From assembly GCF_000296775.1 (NCBI RefSeq), contig NZ_AJLE01000008.1, forward strand, positions 1 to 38,009: a DNA stretch of 38,009 bases. The letters run 5' to 3'. Below the pieces are notes generated by a model that searched no databases, was not told the DNA's origin, and saw only the letters and a program-made list of their open reading frames with translations. Both the position numbers and the translations under genes were made by a program. The stretch comes from Sulfurovum sp. AR (GTDB lineage: Bacteria; Campylobacterota; Campylobacteria; Campylobacterales; Sulfurovaceae). Numbering within the stretch: the first letter of the stretch is position 1; each line of letters starts with the position of its first letter. Positions 24,176 through 32,746 of the stretch are shown in pieces.

Positions 24176-25633
24176 CTAAAAGTTAAAGTATAAAAATTCA
24201 GATACTTTATTAAGGGATATTACACCACCAACAAAAACCATACCTGCAAATAAAGAAGTTCTGTAATTTAATTGGAAACTATTTAATCTTTGGGTAGAGT
24301 TTTTAAATAGAAGTATACATATAAAACCAATAAATAACCACTCAATAATATCATTACCTTTAATGTTTTCGACAAACCCCCCGAATGTTATTCCATACTG
24401 ACTCATAAATGCCACTTTTGAACTTAAGAAATTCGGTAATACAATATTATTCAAACTAAACATTGAGCTCAAAACTTTCATAGCATCATTCCATTCCTTA
24501 GCCCTAAAGAACACCCAAGTAATATTCACAAAGTTAAACGTAATAAACCACGCAAGAACAGTGTTCATCTTGAAACCAAATTGATTCCAAGCTCTCTGGA
24601 TCACCAATGCGATACCATGTAAGAAACCCCAAAACACAAATGTCCAACCCGCACCATGCCAAATACCACCAATTAGGAATGTTGCCATGAGATTATTATA
24701 AGTTCTAAAACTACCTTTTCTATTTCCTCCCAAAGGAATATACACATACTCCCTCAAGAAACGACTAAGCGTGATATGCCAACGTCTCCAAAAATCTTGT
24801 ATGCTTGTTGCCTTATATGGGGAATTAAAGTTGATAGGCAGTTTGATGTTAAATAAAAGTGCAGCACCAATGGCCATATCGGTATAGCCACTAAAGTCAA
24901 AGTACAACTGAAAAGTGTAGGATAGTGATGTTGCCCATGCTTCAAATAGATTGAGTTTCTCTGCGACATCAAAGCCCTGTGTTGCCCATACTGCAAATGT
25001 ATCTGCAATAACTACTTTTTTAAAAAGTCCAATAGAAAATATAAATAACCCCATTGCAATATTTCTATAATTTTTAACTTTATTTCTAAGCATTGCAAAT
25101 TGTGGCATCATCTCTGCATGGTGTACAATCGGACCAGCGATAAGCTGAGGGAAAAATGCAACAAAGTTTGCATAGTTTAGAAAGTTATACTCTTTTGTTT
25201 CACCTCTATAACTATCCACTAAATAGGCTATCTGCTGGAAAGTAAAGAAAGAGATGGCTAAGGGTAATGCCAAATGAAGTAAGGGGATATGACCATCTGT
25301 AGCCAGATTTATATTCTCTATAAAGAAATCTGCATATTTAAAATACCCAAGTAACGTGACATTAACAACAACGCCAATAGTAAGAAGTGTTCTTTTACTG
25401 ACTTTGGTATGTTCTTTATCTTTTGAAAGAGAAACACCCACTACATAATTAAAAAGCATTGAAAACAATATAATTGGAAGGTAGGTGATATTCCACCAGC
25501 TATAAAAAAATAGTGAAGAAAGAACTAAAAAAGCTTTACTCGCTTCTGTTAATCGTTTACTGTTGAGATAAAAGTATATAAAGAATGTTAGTGGCAAAAA
25601 GGCAAAGATAAATTCATATGAATTAAATAACAT
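24176..25633 (-). CDS. MBOAT family O-acyltransferase (AlgI/DltB-like)
   Basis: 485 residues from the ATG at 25633. I chose this start because AGGAGA lies six bases before it and MLFNSYEFIFAFLPLTFFIY is the normal AlgI-type N-terminus; a frame beginning ten codons earlier (25663) has no ribosome-binding site. Many membrane helices are seen. Signature pieces are YFDFSGYTDMAIG, QDFWRRWHITLSRFLREYVY, IPLGGNRKG and GGIWHGAGWTFVFWG, with the catalytic His at 326. Such proteins move acetyl groups across the inner membrane to acylate polysaccharide or peptidoglycan. The downstream SGNH-like gene probably completes the pair. No polysaccharide synthesis genes are adjacent. Confidence 0.9.
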   Translation of the reverse strand: MLFNSYEFIFAFLPLTFFIYFYLNSKRLTEASKAFLVLSSLFFYSWWNITYLPIILFSMLFNYVVGVSLSKDKEHTKVSKRTLLTIGVVVNVTLLGYFKYADFFIENINLATDGHIPLLHLALPLAISFFTFQQIAYLVDSYRGETKEYNFLNYANFVAFFPQLIAGPIVHHAEMMPQFAMLRNKVKNYRNIAMGLFIFSIGLFKKVVIADTFAVWATQGFDVAEKLNLFEAWATSLSYTFQLYFDFSGYTDMAIGAALLFNIKLPINFNSPYKATSIQDFWRRWHITLSRFLREYVYIPLGGNRKGSFRTYNNLMATFLIGGIWHGAGWTFVFWGFLHGIALVIQRAWNQFGFKMNTVLAWFITFNFVNITWVFFRAKEWNDAMKVLSSMFSLNNIVLPNFLSSKVAFMSQYGITFGGFVENIKGNDIIEWLFIGFICILLFKNSTQRLNSFQLNYRTSLFAGMVFVGGVISLNKVSEFLYFNF

Positions 25634-25861
25634 TAATTCTCCTATGATAGACTTACCTACCATTCAAATACAATCAATACAAATGAGGCGAAGGTAATTT
25701 ATAAATCTTTCTAACTCATTTTATCAAAACTTAGTAAAGAAAGCTAGTTAAGCGTATAAATTAAAGATATAGTACACAAAGAATAATTTCATTGTCTTCA
25801 GGAGCTCTTTCCCTCATACAAAATACTCTTTGGCTCAAAAGCAAAAAAAGGCAATTTATAG

Positions 25862-25867
25862 TATACT
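25862..25867 (+). promoter_or_regulatory. -10 box of the MORN-type lipoprotein gene
   Basis: TATACT lies 33 bp upstream of the ATG at 25901, with AAGG six bases before the ATG. No -35 is evident. The rest of the 237-bp divergent region (25,664-25,900) is AT-rich with no other recognised feature. Confidence 0.4.
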
Positions 25868-25900
25868 CATAGCACTACATTTTATATATCAAGGTTTTCC

Positions 25901-26350
25901 ATGAAAAAGTTATCTTTCTTTCTTACTATTTTTTCACTTCTTCTCTTAAATGGCTGTCAGGGACCTGGCCTTTCAGGGGGAAAAGTGAAAAAAGAATACT
26001 ATACGGGTGGGCAGATACGCTCTGAATTTATTATGGATGATGACACGGGTCAAAATGGTATCCGTAAAGAGTATGGATATGATGGTAATGTACTTGCCGT
26101 TGTACATATACGTAATGGTGTACCACATGGCCTGGCAACAGGGTATGATACAAAAGGTCGTGTACTTTCGAAAGTCAACTATATCAATGGGAAAAAAGAC
26201 GGTTTGTATGAAGCCTACTATCCAAATGGTGACGTAATGGTATCATACACCTATGTGAATGGTGTAAAAGAGGGACCGGCCCAAACGTATAATAAAGACG
26301 GTTCTATAAATAGAAGGGTGATCTATCGTCAAGATAAAATCGTTAATTAA
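25901..26350 (+). CDS. Lipoprotein with MORN-like (YwqK-type) repeats
   Basis: 149 residues. It has a lipoprotein signal MKKLSFFLTIFSLLLLNGC with lipobox LNGC and Cys19. The mature part has repeats of the MORN_2/YwqK type: YYTGGQIRSEF, YGYDGNVLAVVHIRNGVPHG, YDTKGRVLSKVNYINGKKDG, YYPNGDVMVSYTYVNGVKEG and YNKDGSINRRV. Such repeats occur in YwqK-type proteins, often annotated as antitoxins without proof, and here the lipid anchor argues for an envelope location. Followed 9 bp later by the metalloprotease gene, so probably co-transcribed. Function unknown. Confidence 0.85.
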   Translation: MKKLSFFLTIFSLLLLNGCQGPGLSGGKVKKEYYTGGQIRSEFIMDDDTGQNGIRKEYGYDGNVLAVVHIRNGVPHGLATGYDTKGRVLSKVNYINGKKDGLYEAYYPNGDVMVSYTYVNGVKEGPAQTYNKDGSINRRVIYRQDKIVN

Positions 26351-26359
26351 TCTTATAAT

Positions 26360-27031
26360 ATGAGTCTTTTACCGCAATATACACATATCATTAACCCTAA
26401 ACTGAAACATATTTATCTTAGCTTTGATAACGAGGGGAACCTCGTGATCAAATCGCCTAAAGTCACACAACAAAAAATAGAACAGCTCCTGCTCAAAAAA
26501 TCCTCCTGGATCAACAATGCCAGAGAGAAGATACAGCAGAAGAAAGGGAAACCCTTAGACTTTTCCAGTGACTTAGAGATTTATTTCATGGGGGAAGTCT
26601 ATCCTCTGACACTGGTACGATACAACAAGAAAAGAGCACATCTTGATTTTGATGGCGAAGCATTCAGACTTTTCTACCATACCTATGATGAAAAACTTTT
26701 CCAAAAACACCTCGATAGATTTTACAAAACAGAGGCACAGAAACATATTATTCCTCATGTAGAATTCTGGGCGAAAAAAATGTGCCTTTCCCCCGCAGAT
26801 ATACGATTTCGAAAAACCAAACGGCAATGGGGAAGCTGCAGCGGGAAAAACATCTTAAGTTTTAACACGATGATGATGAAACTTCCACATGATGTGATAC
26901 AATACATCATCGTGCATGAACTGGCACATATCAAGCACAAACATCATCAAAAAGCTTTTTGGCAACTGGTAGAACACTATGTGCCTGACTATAGAGCACA
27001 GGTCACTGAACTCAAAAACTATATGACATAA
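26360..27031 (+). CDS. YgjP-like (DUF45/WLM-type) zinc metallopeptidase
   Basis: 223 residues. The metal-binding motif HELAH is at 186-190 (IVHELAHIKHKHHQKAFWQL), with further His at 193-196 as third-ligand candidates. RQWGSCSGKNILSFNTMMMK before it is the signature of the YgjP family. There is no signal peptide, so it is cytoplasmic. No strong ribosome-binding site precedes the ATG, which comes 9 bp after the lipoprotein stop, so translation is probably coupled. The cellular substrate of the family is not established. Confidence 0.9.
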   Translation: MSLLPQYTHIINPKLKHIYLSFDNEGNLVIKSPKVTQQKIEQLLLKKSSWINNAREKIQQKKGKPLDFSSDLEIYFMGEVYPLTLVRYNKKRAHLDFDGEAFRLFYHTYDEKLFQKHLDRFYKTEAQKHIIPHVEFWAKKMCLSPADIRFRKTKRQWGSCSGKNILSFNTMMMKLPHDVIQYIIVHELAHIKHKHHQKAFWQLVEHYVPDYRAQVTELKNYMT

Positions 27032-27038
27032 GGAGTCT

Positions 27039-27316
27039 ATTATCGATTTATTTTATCTTCTTGCTTTTATGCTGATCATCCTTTTGGGGTCCGTATTTGT
27101 TTATATCTTTTATCTTAAAGAAAAAAAGAACAGCTGGATGCCATCAAACGTGGTTTTTGTCCAAAATGTCATCATAAAAGCATTGAACTTACCGACCAAA
27201 GATCAGGTGGATGTTCTGGGCCAAAACTACTCTCATTTGAATGTTTGGAGTGTGGATATACCAACAGCTTTGCCGTAGAGAACAGTGATAGTTGCGGCAC
27301 GGGAGGGTGTCATTGA
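27039..27316 (+). CDS. Small zinc-ribbon membrane protein, split by a -1 frameshift at an A7 run
   Basis: The coding sequence lies in two frames. The first (MLIILLGSVFVYIFYLKEKK from ATG 27069) is a membrane helix and ends out of frame at 27278. The second, from 27128 to TGA at 27314-27316, encodes EQLDAIKRGFCPKCHHKSIE and then a second CLEC pair and a Cys-rich tail SCGTGGCH, clearly a zinc ribbon. The frames meet at A AAA AAG (27122-27128), the dnaX-type slippery heptamer in the right phase for a -1 shift. An AAGGAG site at 27030-27035 is placed for ATT or ATC (27039/27042), not an ATG. Programmed frameshift, recent mutation and sequencing error are all possible. No stimulatory stem is obvious. 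Confidence 0.6.
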
Positions 27317-27327
27317 TCTTCACATGC

Positions 27328-27356
27328 TTGACACCTAAGTCTTTTCATGTTATAAC
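27328..27356 (+). promoter_or_regulatory. Sigma70-type promoter of the truncated haemoglobin gene
   Basis: TTGACA at 27328-27333, a 17-bp spacer, then TATAAC at 27351-27356. This is the best-matched -35/-10 pair in the window and lies 43 bp before the haemoglobin ATG. Confidence 0.7.
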
Positions 27357-27398
27357 ACCGTACAAAAACACTCATTTCAGATAGTACAAAGGCATTTT

Positions 27399-27863
27399 AT
27401 GAATTTTAGTAGCTCCTCTTTAGATTTCTCTATACTCCCTTACCAAGAGGGTGTGAATCCACCGGTCACCAAACCTAATCCAGGATTTTTAACAGACATA
27501 GGAGAAGAAGGTATGCGTGCCTTGCTCGATAGATTTTATATGGGTCTATTTGAAAGCCCGATCAAAGATATCTTCCCAAACGACAGAGAAGAGATGAAAA
27601 AAGCCGCACAGCACTCGGCAGACTTTTTCATACAGATCTGTGGAGGACCCGCTTACTTTAATCAAAACCGTGGCGCACCACAAATGAGAGGGAGACATGC
27701 GCCTTTCCCTATCACCCCTACAGCAAGACTGCATTGGCTTGTTACTTTTGAAGAGGCACTGAGACCCATCATAGAGCAAAAACTAAGTTCTGAAGAGAAT
27801 ATACAAAGCTTCTGGAATTACATCAACGTTTTTTCACAATGGATGATTAATACGCGAGACTAA
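27399..27863 (+). CDS. Group II truncated haemoglobin
   Basis: 154 residues. The globin core begins near residue 30. Tyr47 (RFY) matches B10, the proximal haem-ligand His100 sits in RGRHAPFPI, and Trp113 (HWL) matches G8, a combination typical of group II truncated haemoglobins. The N-terminal 25 residues extend beyond the common core. Such proteins bind O2 or NO and are linked to nitrosative or oxidative stress. AAGG lies before the ATG. It overlaps the end of the convergent Msr gene by four bases. No NO-sensing regulator is nearby. Confidence 0.9.
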   Translation: MNFSSSSLDFSILPYQEGVNPPVTKPNPGFLTDIGEEGMRALLDRFYMGLFESPIKDIFPNDREEMKKAAQHSADFFIQICGGPAYFNQNRGAPQMRGRHAPFPITPTARLHWLVTFEEALRPIIEQKLSSEENIQSFWNYINVFSQWMINTRD

Positions 27864-28786
27864 AACCGCTTAACCCTTCTATGACAATAAGGTTTTGAAC
27901 CTTTGCGTTGATAGTAATCCTGATGGTATGCCTCAGCACCGTAAAAAGGTGTTTTAGGCAGTACCTTTGTCGCTATTTTTAACCCTTTTGCCTCCAAAAT
28001 ACCGATCAACCTCTCGATTGTTTTACGTTCTTCTGTGTTACTGACAAAGACAGCAGAAAGATACTGACTTCCAATGTCAGGTCCCTGCCCATCCACCTGT
28101 GTAGGGTCATGGATCTCAAAAAAAGTTTTTGCCAATGTTTCATAGGAAACTTTAGAGGGGTCATAGACCACCTCAACGGTTTCTAGGTGACCTGTATCTT
28201 TACGTATGACATCATAGTAGCCCGGGTCTTTCATATGCCCTCCCATGAAACCGGAGGTCACCTCTTTGACCCCATCGATCTTTTCAAGATAATACTCCAC
28301 ACCCCAAAAGCATCCGCCGGCAAAATAAGCTTTTTTAAATGCAGGGGGCTGTGCTTTCTTTTTTTGAAAATTGAGAGAAACAGAGTTGACACAGTGACGC
28401 ACATTTTTGTCCGTAAAACCCTCACCTTTAAATACATGTCCCAAATGTGCGCCGCAATTGGCACAAACGATCTCTATACGTCGACCGTCTGCATCGGGGA
28501 CTTCTTTGATAGCACCGGGTATCGCATCATCAAAACTTGGCCATCCGCAGTGGGAATCAAATTTGTGATCGGACCTGTAGAGCGGTGCACCACATACTTT
28601 ACAGGTATAGGTGCCATCTTCTTTGGTATAAACATATTGTCCGGAAAAAGCACGTTCCGTACCTTTATCGATGATCACATGTTTTTCAAAGGGGGTTAAA
28701 TTATTTAGTTTGGTGCTCCATGGCATTAACTCTTCTGCAACCAGCCATGTTACCAGCACATATAAAATCAATACTATTTTGTGCAT
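27860..28786 (-). CDS. msrAB: Secreted bifunctional methionine sulfoxide reductase MsrB-MsrA
   Basis: 308 residues. An N-terminal hydrophobic signal (KIVLILYVLVTWLVA) suggests periplasmic export. Residues about 22-140 are MsrB: zinc-site Cys62, Cys65, Cys108 and Cys111, and catalytic Cys132 in RHCVNS. Residues about 150-308 are MsrA, with Cys159 in AGGCFWG as the nucleophile and a further Cys301 near the C-terminus as a possible resolving residue. It repairs R- and S-methionine sulfoxide. The B-then-A order is one of the known fusion arrangements. TATAGT at 28815-28810 is a plausible -10 and AAAAGG lies before the start. Confidence 0.94.
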   Translation of the reverse strand: MHKIVLILYVLVTWLVAEELMPWSTKLNNLTPFEKHVIIDKGTERAFSGQYVYTKEDGTYTCKVCGAPLYRSDHKFDSHCGWPSFDDAIPGAIKEVPDADGRRIEIVCANCGAHLGHVFKGEGFTDKNVRHCVNSVSLNFQKKKAQPPAFKKAYFAGGCFWGVEYYLEKIDGVKEVTSGFMGGHMKDPGYYDVIRKDTGHLETVEVVYDPSKVSYETLAKTFFEIHDPTQVDGQGPDIGSQYLSAVFVSNTEERKTIERLIGILEAKGLKIATKVLPKTPFYGAEAYHQDYYQRKGSKPYCHRRVKRF

Positions 28787-28841
28787 ACTCTGCCTTTTGC
28801 GTTTTTGGTACTATAGAAAAACAGTGTGTAATTTGAATGTA

Positions 28842-29225
28842 CTAGTCTCTCATCACCGCATATTTCCCAGAGCCTAAAAGGACGATAGCCAAAGCACTCA
28901 ATAGATAAAACATCGGCAGTTCCAATGCCCATGATCCATGTGTTCCAAGGTTAAATATTACGTCCATTTTCGTTAAGTATATAGCAGCAACCATGTTGAA
29001 GACGATCACTCCCGCCCAAATCCTGCTTTTCCATCCCAAAATCAAAAACAGCGGTGCAAGTATCTCTCCCACATAGACACCATACGCTAACATTTCAGGC
29101 AACCCCTGGGACTTCACTACACCCTTGATAAACGTAATACCATGTAATGCTTTATCAATACCGTGAAAAAGCATCAATCCTCCTACCATTAAACGTAATA
29201 TGAGTTTTCCTATATTCTCTGACAT
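28842..29225 (-). CDS. DoxX family membrane protein
   Basis: 127 residues from the ATG at 29225 (MSENIGKLILRLMVGGLMLF). AAGGA lies seven bases before that ATG; the frame also opens at 29243, but that ATG has no ribosome-binding site and would be about six bases from the expected transcription start. Four hydrophobic helices and the motif FHGIDKALHG, with GEILAPLFLILGWKSRIWAG, identify DoxX. The biochemical role of the family is unsettled, with redox and membrane-stress roles proposed. It is a single-gene unit. Confidence 0.88.
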   Translation of the reverse strand: MSENIGKLILRLMVGGLMLFHGIDKALHGITFIKGVVKSQGLPEMLAYGVYVGEILAPLFLILGWKSRIWAGVIVFNMVAAIYLTKMDVIFNLGTHGSWALELPMFYLLSALAIVLLGSGKYAVMRD

Positions 29226-29255
29226 ATAAAGTTCCTTGTGCATAAAAAGTATATG

Positions 29256-29261
29256 ATTATA
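29256..29261 (-). promoter_or_regulatory. -10 box of the DoxX gene
   Basis: TATAAT on the minus strand at 29261-29256, about 31 bp before the preferred ATG at 29225. This spacing supports the downstream start. Confidence 0.55.
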
Positions 29262-29275
29262 GCAGGTATTTGGAG

Positions 29276-29305
29276 TTTTTAATAAGTAGTATATACTTCT
29301 AAAAA
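29276..29305 (-). terminator. AT-rich hairpin downstream of the type I secretion operon
   Basis: An interrupted stem (TTTTTA with TAAAAA outside, AAGTA with TACTT inside) lies 25 bp beyond the HlyD-like stop. It is all A-T apart from two pairs, so termination is uncertain. Confidence 0.35.
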
Positions 29306-29329
29306 TGAATGATTGGATACCTAAATCAA

Positions 29330-30646
29330 TTATCTTACACTCATCCCCTCATCCAAATACTTAATTAAAGGATACAAGAAAAAATTAATCACACGGCGCT
29401 TTCCTACTTTCATCTCTGCTGTTACACTCATCCCTGAATGCAGATATTCTTTTTCGCCATTTACTGTCAAGAAGCTCTCTTCAGGTTCGATATAGATCTC
29501 ATACACGGGCCCTAGCTTTTCATCCTCAATGGCATCATCGGCTTTATGACTTACAGTACCGTGAATCATCCCATATTTTTGAAAATCGAATGTATCGATC
29601 TTAACAGCTGTCTCCATACCTTCTTTAATAAACCCACTGTCTTGATTAAGTGCGGTAGCTTGAATAACCAGAGGTGCATCTTTAGGGATAACTGTTATAA
29701 GTTTTTCTGCAGGTGTTACAACGCCACCAACCGTATTAACAAGAAGCTTTCCGACATAGCCATCTACTGGTGCCGTGATATGCTGCTTAGCCTGCTTAAA
29801 CTTAATAGACTCAATCTCTACTTTTAACATATTTGCTTCTTGACGTTTTTTCGTTAGTTCTTCAAGAAGTTTATTTTGGTATTCCTGGGTAATAAGAAGT
29901 TTTTGTTCATTGAGTTCTGTCAGTTTTGCACGTAATTTTGTGATCTCATGCTCTTTCATAAGCCCCTGTTCTTGATACTCTATGACTTCTTTACGTGCAG
30001 CTTCAAACTCTTGTTTCGCAATGATATCAATAACTTCAAGCAAACGTGCTTCACGTTCTTTGGCTGCTGCAGAAAGCTGCATTATCCTACTGGCATCAGC
30101 ATTGGACACATCAATCTGAGAGTCGACCTGATGTATCTGTTCTGTAATAAGCTGTATCTGCTGATGATAGCCTACACGCTTCGTATCATAGATAAGTCTT
30201 TGTGTTGATAAAAGATCTTTATCCTTGAACTCATTAGATGGTATGAATTCTTTATCTTGTATCAGTGCCGTTAGACGTACCATTTCGATCTCAAGCTGTT
30301 CAAGGTGCTTGAGCTTGGAATCAAGATTTGTCTCAGTCACAGAAGGATCTATATCCATTAGAACTTGGCCCTTGGTCACGTATTCTCCCACTTTGACACG
30401 AATATTGCTAATAACGCCCGTCTCTATTGGCTGAAGCATCTTCACTTCACCAAGGGGAATGACCTTGCCTCTCGCAGTGACAACAACATCTATTTTCGCT
30501 AAAAAAAGCCAAAGTGTTGTAATCGTCATAAAAGCCAATATCGTCCAAAGTAACCCTCGACCAAGTGGACTAGTAGGTCTTTCTTCAATCTCAACAAGCA
30601 GAGGTCTAAACTCATGTCTGTCTTTAGTGCTAAACATATCCATCAT
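29330..30646 (-). CDS. HlyD-like periplasmic adaptor of a type I secretion system
   Basis: 438 residues. A short cytoplasmic N-terminus is followed by one membrane helix (about 30-50). The first lipoyl-like half is at 74-100 (IETGVISNIRVKVGEYVTKG), a long helical coiled coil follows at about 105-285, and the second lipoyl half is in APVDGYVGKLLVNTVGGVVT. This is the adaptor that joins the inner-membrane ABC exporter to the outer-membrane TolC-like channel. It begins directly after the ABC gene (no gap), with AGGA before the ATG. It is the last gene of the operon. Confidence 0.95.
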   Translation of the reverse strand: MMDMFSTKDRHEFRPLLVEIEERPTSPLGRGLLWTILAFMTITTLWLFLAKIDVVVTARGKVIPLGEVKMLQPIETGVISNIRVKVGEYVTKGQVLMDIDPSVTETNLDSKLKHLEQLEIEMVRLTALIQDKEFIPSNEFKDKDLLSTQRLIYDTKRVGYHQQIQLITEQIHQVDSQIDVSNADASRIMQLSAAAKEREARLLEVIDIIAKQEFEAARKEVIEYQEQGLMKEHEITKLRAKLTELNEQKLLITQEYQNKLLEELTKKRQEANMLKVEIESIKFKQAKQHITAPVDGYVGKLLVNTVGGVVTPAEKLITVIPKDAPLVIQATALNQDSGFIKEGMETAVKIDTFDFQKYGMIHGTVSHKADDAIEDEKLGPVYEIYIEPEESFLTVNGEKEYLHSGMSVTAEMKVGKRRVINFFLYPLIKYLDEGMSVR

Positions 30647-32746
30647 CTAATCCTGTTGTGTATAGAGCATATGGTAATACCCCTTTAGTTTCATCAATTC
30701 ATCATGCGAACCCTGTTCGACGATTTGACCTTTGTCCATAACCAGGATCACATCACAATCCTTAACGGTTGAAAGACGGTGTGCCACCATGAACATAGTA
30801 CGTCCTTTTTTGATCGTAGAAAGATTATTTTGGATGATCTTTTCCGACTCATAATCCAAAGCTGATGTCGCTTCATCAAATATTAATATCCGTGGGTTCG
30901 TAAGAAGAGCTCTCGCTATGGCTATACGCTGTCTTTGTCCACCTGAAAGGGCTGAACCACGTTCTCCAACTTGCGTGTCATAACCCTCTGGAAGTTCAGC
31001 AATAAACTCGTCAGCACCTGCCATTCTAGATGCTGCTATGATATGCTCCATTGGAGAGTCCGGTCGTGATAGTGAAATATTATCTTTTATGCTTCCGCTG
31101 AAAAGGTAGTTGTCTTGCAAAACAACACCGATGTTATTTCGTAACCATTTTGGGTCCATATGGCGAATATCAACACCATCTATATAAATTGCTCCACCGG
31201 TAGGAAGATAGAGTCTTTGTATAAGTTTGGCAATGGTGCTTTTACCGCTTCCACTTCGTCCGACCAATCCTACACTATAACCTTCAGGGAAGTCTGCCGA
31301 GATTCCCTTAAGCACCTGAGGGCTATCCGGAGCGTAAGAGAAGGTGACTTTTTCGAACTTGACAACACCGTTTACCTTAGGAAGCGTGATAGCTTTATCA
31401 TTTGTCTGTTCGGTTGGTGTATTCAGAATATCACCTAAACGATCCACCGAAAGAAGGGTCTGCTGAAACTCATTCCAAAGATTGACAAGACGCAGAACCG
31501 GTCCAGAAAACTGGTTGGCAAACATTTGAAAAGCAATCAGTTGTCCTACGCTCAACTTACCCTCAAGTACAAGGGTCACACCCACATAAAGCATAGAGAT
31601 TGTCATCAGTTTTTGTAGGGCTCCAGATACTCCACCTAAAATATTAGAGAGGTTTGTCAGATGAAAGCCTGCATTCACATAGCGGGCGAGATAATCTTCC
31701 CACTTTCTCTGCATGGAACCTTCAAGGGCTAAGGACTTAACAGTCTGTACTCCCGTGACAGACTCAACCAGATAAGAATTTGACTGAGCACCCATCTGAA
31801 ACTTTTCTTCAAGACGGCGACGTAATTCAGGTGTGATAAAAAGATAAAGTAAGGCAATGACAAATACAAATGCCAAGACGACCATTGTCAGCTTCACACT
31901 ATAAAGCAACATGACTGCGACGAATACACCGGAGAAAAGGACATCAATAATCAATGTTACCGACTTGTTAGCGATAAATTCACGTATCTGATCAAGTTCT
32001 CGAACACGAGCAATAATATTTCCGACTTTACGTTTTTCGAAGTAAACCAAAGGCAGTGCTAGCAAGTGATGAAACAATTTAGCTCCGAGTTTGGCATCGA
32101 TCTTGGACGTCGTGTGGGCAAATAAATAGTTTCGTATTAGATTCAGAACCAGTTCAAATATCGCTACAACAACAAAGGCAATAGCCAAGACATCCAAGGT
32201 CGTCATTGAACGATGGACTAAAACCTTATCGAGAATTACCTGAGTAAAAAGTGGCGTAACCAATCCAAAGAGCTGAATCACAAATGAAGCGATAAGTACT
32301 TCACCCATCACCTTTTTATACTTCATGATCTGATTAAAAAACCAACCAAATCCAAAACGGATCTGTTCGGAAAGTACCTTATGTTTAAGTACAATGACTT
32401 TACCACTGGCAATCTCTTCATACATCTCATAACTCATTGTATATGGTTCTTTGGAAGTCGTATCATAAATAAGGAGCTCTTTTGCTTCTGTATTGACTTG
32501 AATCACACTCATATAAGTACCATCTTTTTTTAATACTAAAAGAGGTAGAGGGTATGAATCAACCAATTTTTCGATATCTGTCTTTTTAATAGCTGCTCGG
32601 AAGCCTTGATATTTCGCAATACGGCATAACTCTTCAATACTTGGTTCAGCATCAGTAAGTGCATACTCTTTAATGATACTTCTACTGTCTATAGGAACAC
32701 GGTTAAGTTTTCCTGCAACTTCTAGGGAGACTAGTGCTGACTGCAT
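30647..32746 (-). CDS. Type I secretion ABC exporter with inactive C39-like domain
   Basis: 699 residues. Residues 1-125 form a C39-peptidase-like domain without the catalytic Cys (only Cys41, which is out of place), so it should bind rather than cut its substrate, as in HlyB and LapB. Six membrane helices follow (about 150-410). The ATPase part has Walker A GRSGSGKST (496-504), the LSGGQ signature (600-604), Walker B ILIFDEATSAL (620-630) and the H-loop His656. It overlaps the TolC-like gene by 16 bp, so the two are coupled. The likely substrate is the RTX protein upstream. Confidence 0.95.
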   Translation of the reverse strand: MQSALVSLEVAGKLNRVPIDSRSIIKEYALTDAEPSIEELCRIAKYQGFRAAIKKTDIEKLVDSYPLPLLVLKKDGTYMSVIQVNTEAKELLIYDTTSKEPYTMSYEMYEEIASGKVIVLKHKVLSEQIRFGFGWFFNQIMKYKKVMGEVLIASFVIQLFGLVTPLFTQVILDKVLVHRSMTTLDVLAIAFVVVAIFELVLNLIRNYLFAHTTSKIDAKLGAKLFHHLLALPLVYFEKRKVGNIIARVRELDQIREFIANKSVTLIIDVLFSGVFVAVMLLYSVKLTMVVLAFVFVIALLYLFITPELRRRLEEKFQMGAQSNSYLVESVTGVQTVKSLALEGSMQRKWEDYLARYVNAGFHLTNLSNILGGVSGALQKLMTISMLYVGVTLVLEGKLSVGQLIAFQMFANQFSGPVLRLVNLWNEFQQTLLSVDRLGDILNTPTEQTNDKAITLPKVNGVVKFEKVTFSYAPDSPQVLKGISADFPEGYSVGLVGRSGSGKSTIAKLIQRLYLPTGGAIYIDGVDIRHMDPKWLRNNIGVVLQDNYLFSGSIKDNISLSRPDSPMEHIIAASRMAGADEFIAELPEGYDTQVGERGSALSGGQRQRIAIARALLTNPRILIFDEATSALDYESEKIIQNNLSTIKKGRTMFMVAHRLSTVKDCDVILVMDKGQIVEQGSHDELMKLKGYYHMLYTQQD

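Noticed and set aside
23201-25900. Possible integrated element with a second copy of the tRNA-Ser 3' end
   Set aside because: I found no repeat of the tRNA end to the right of the AT-rich pair, and there is no integrase gene.
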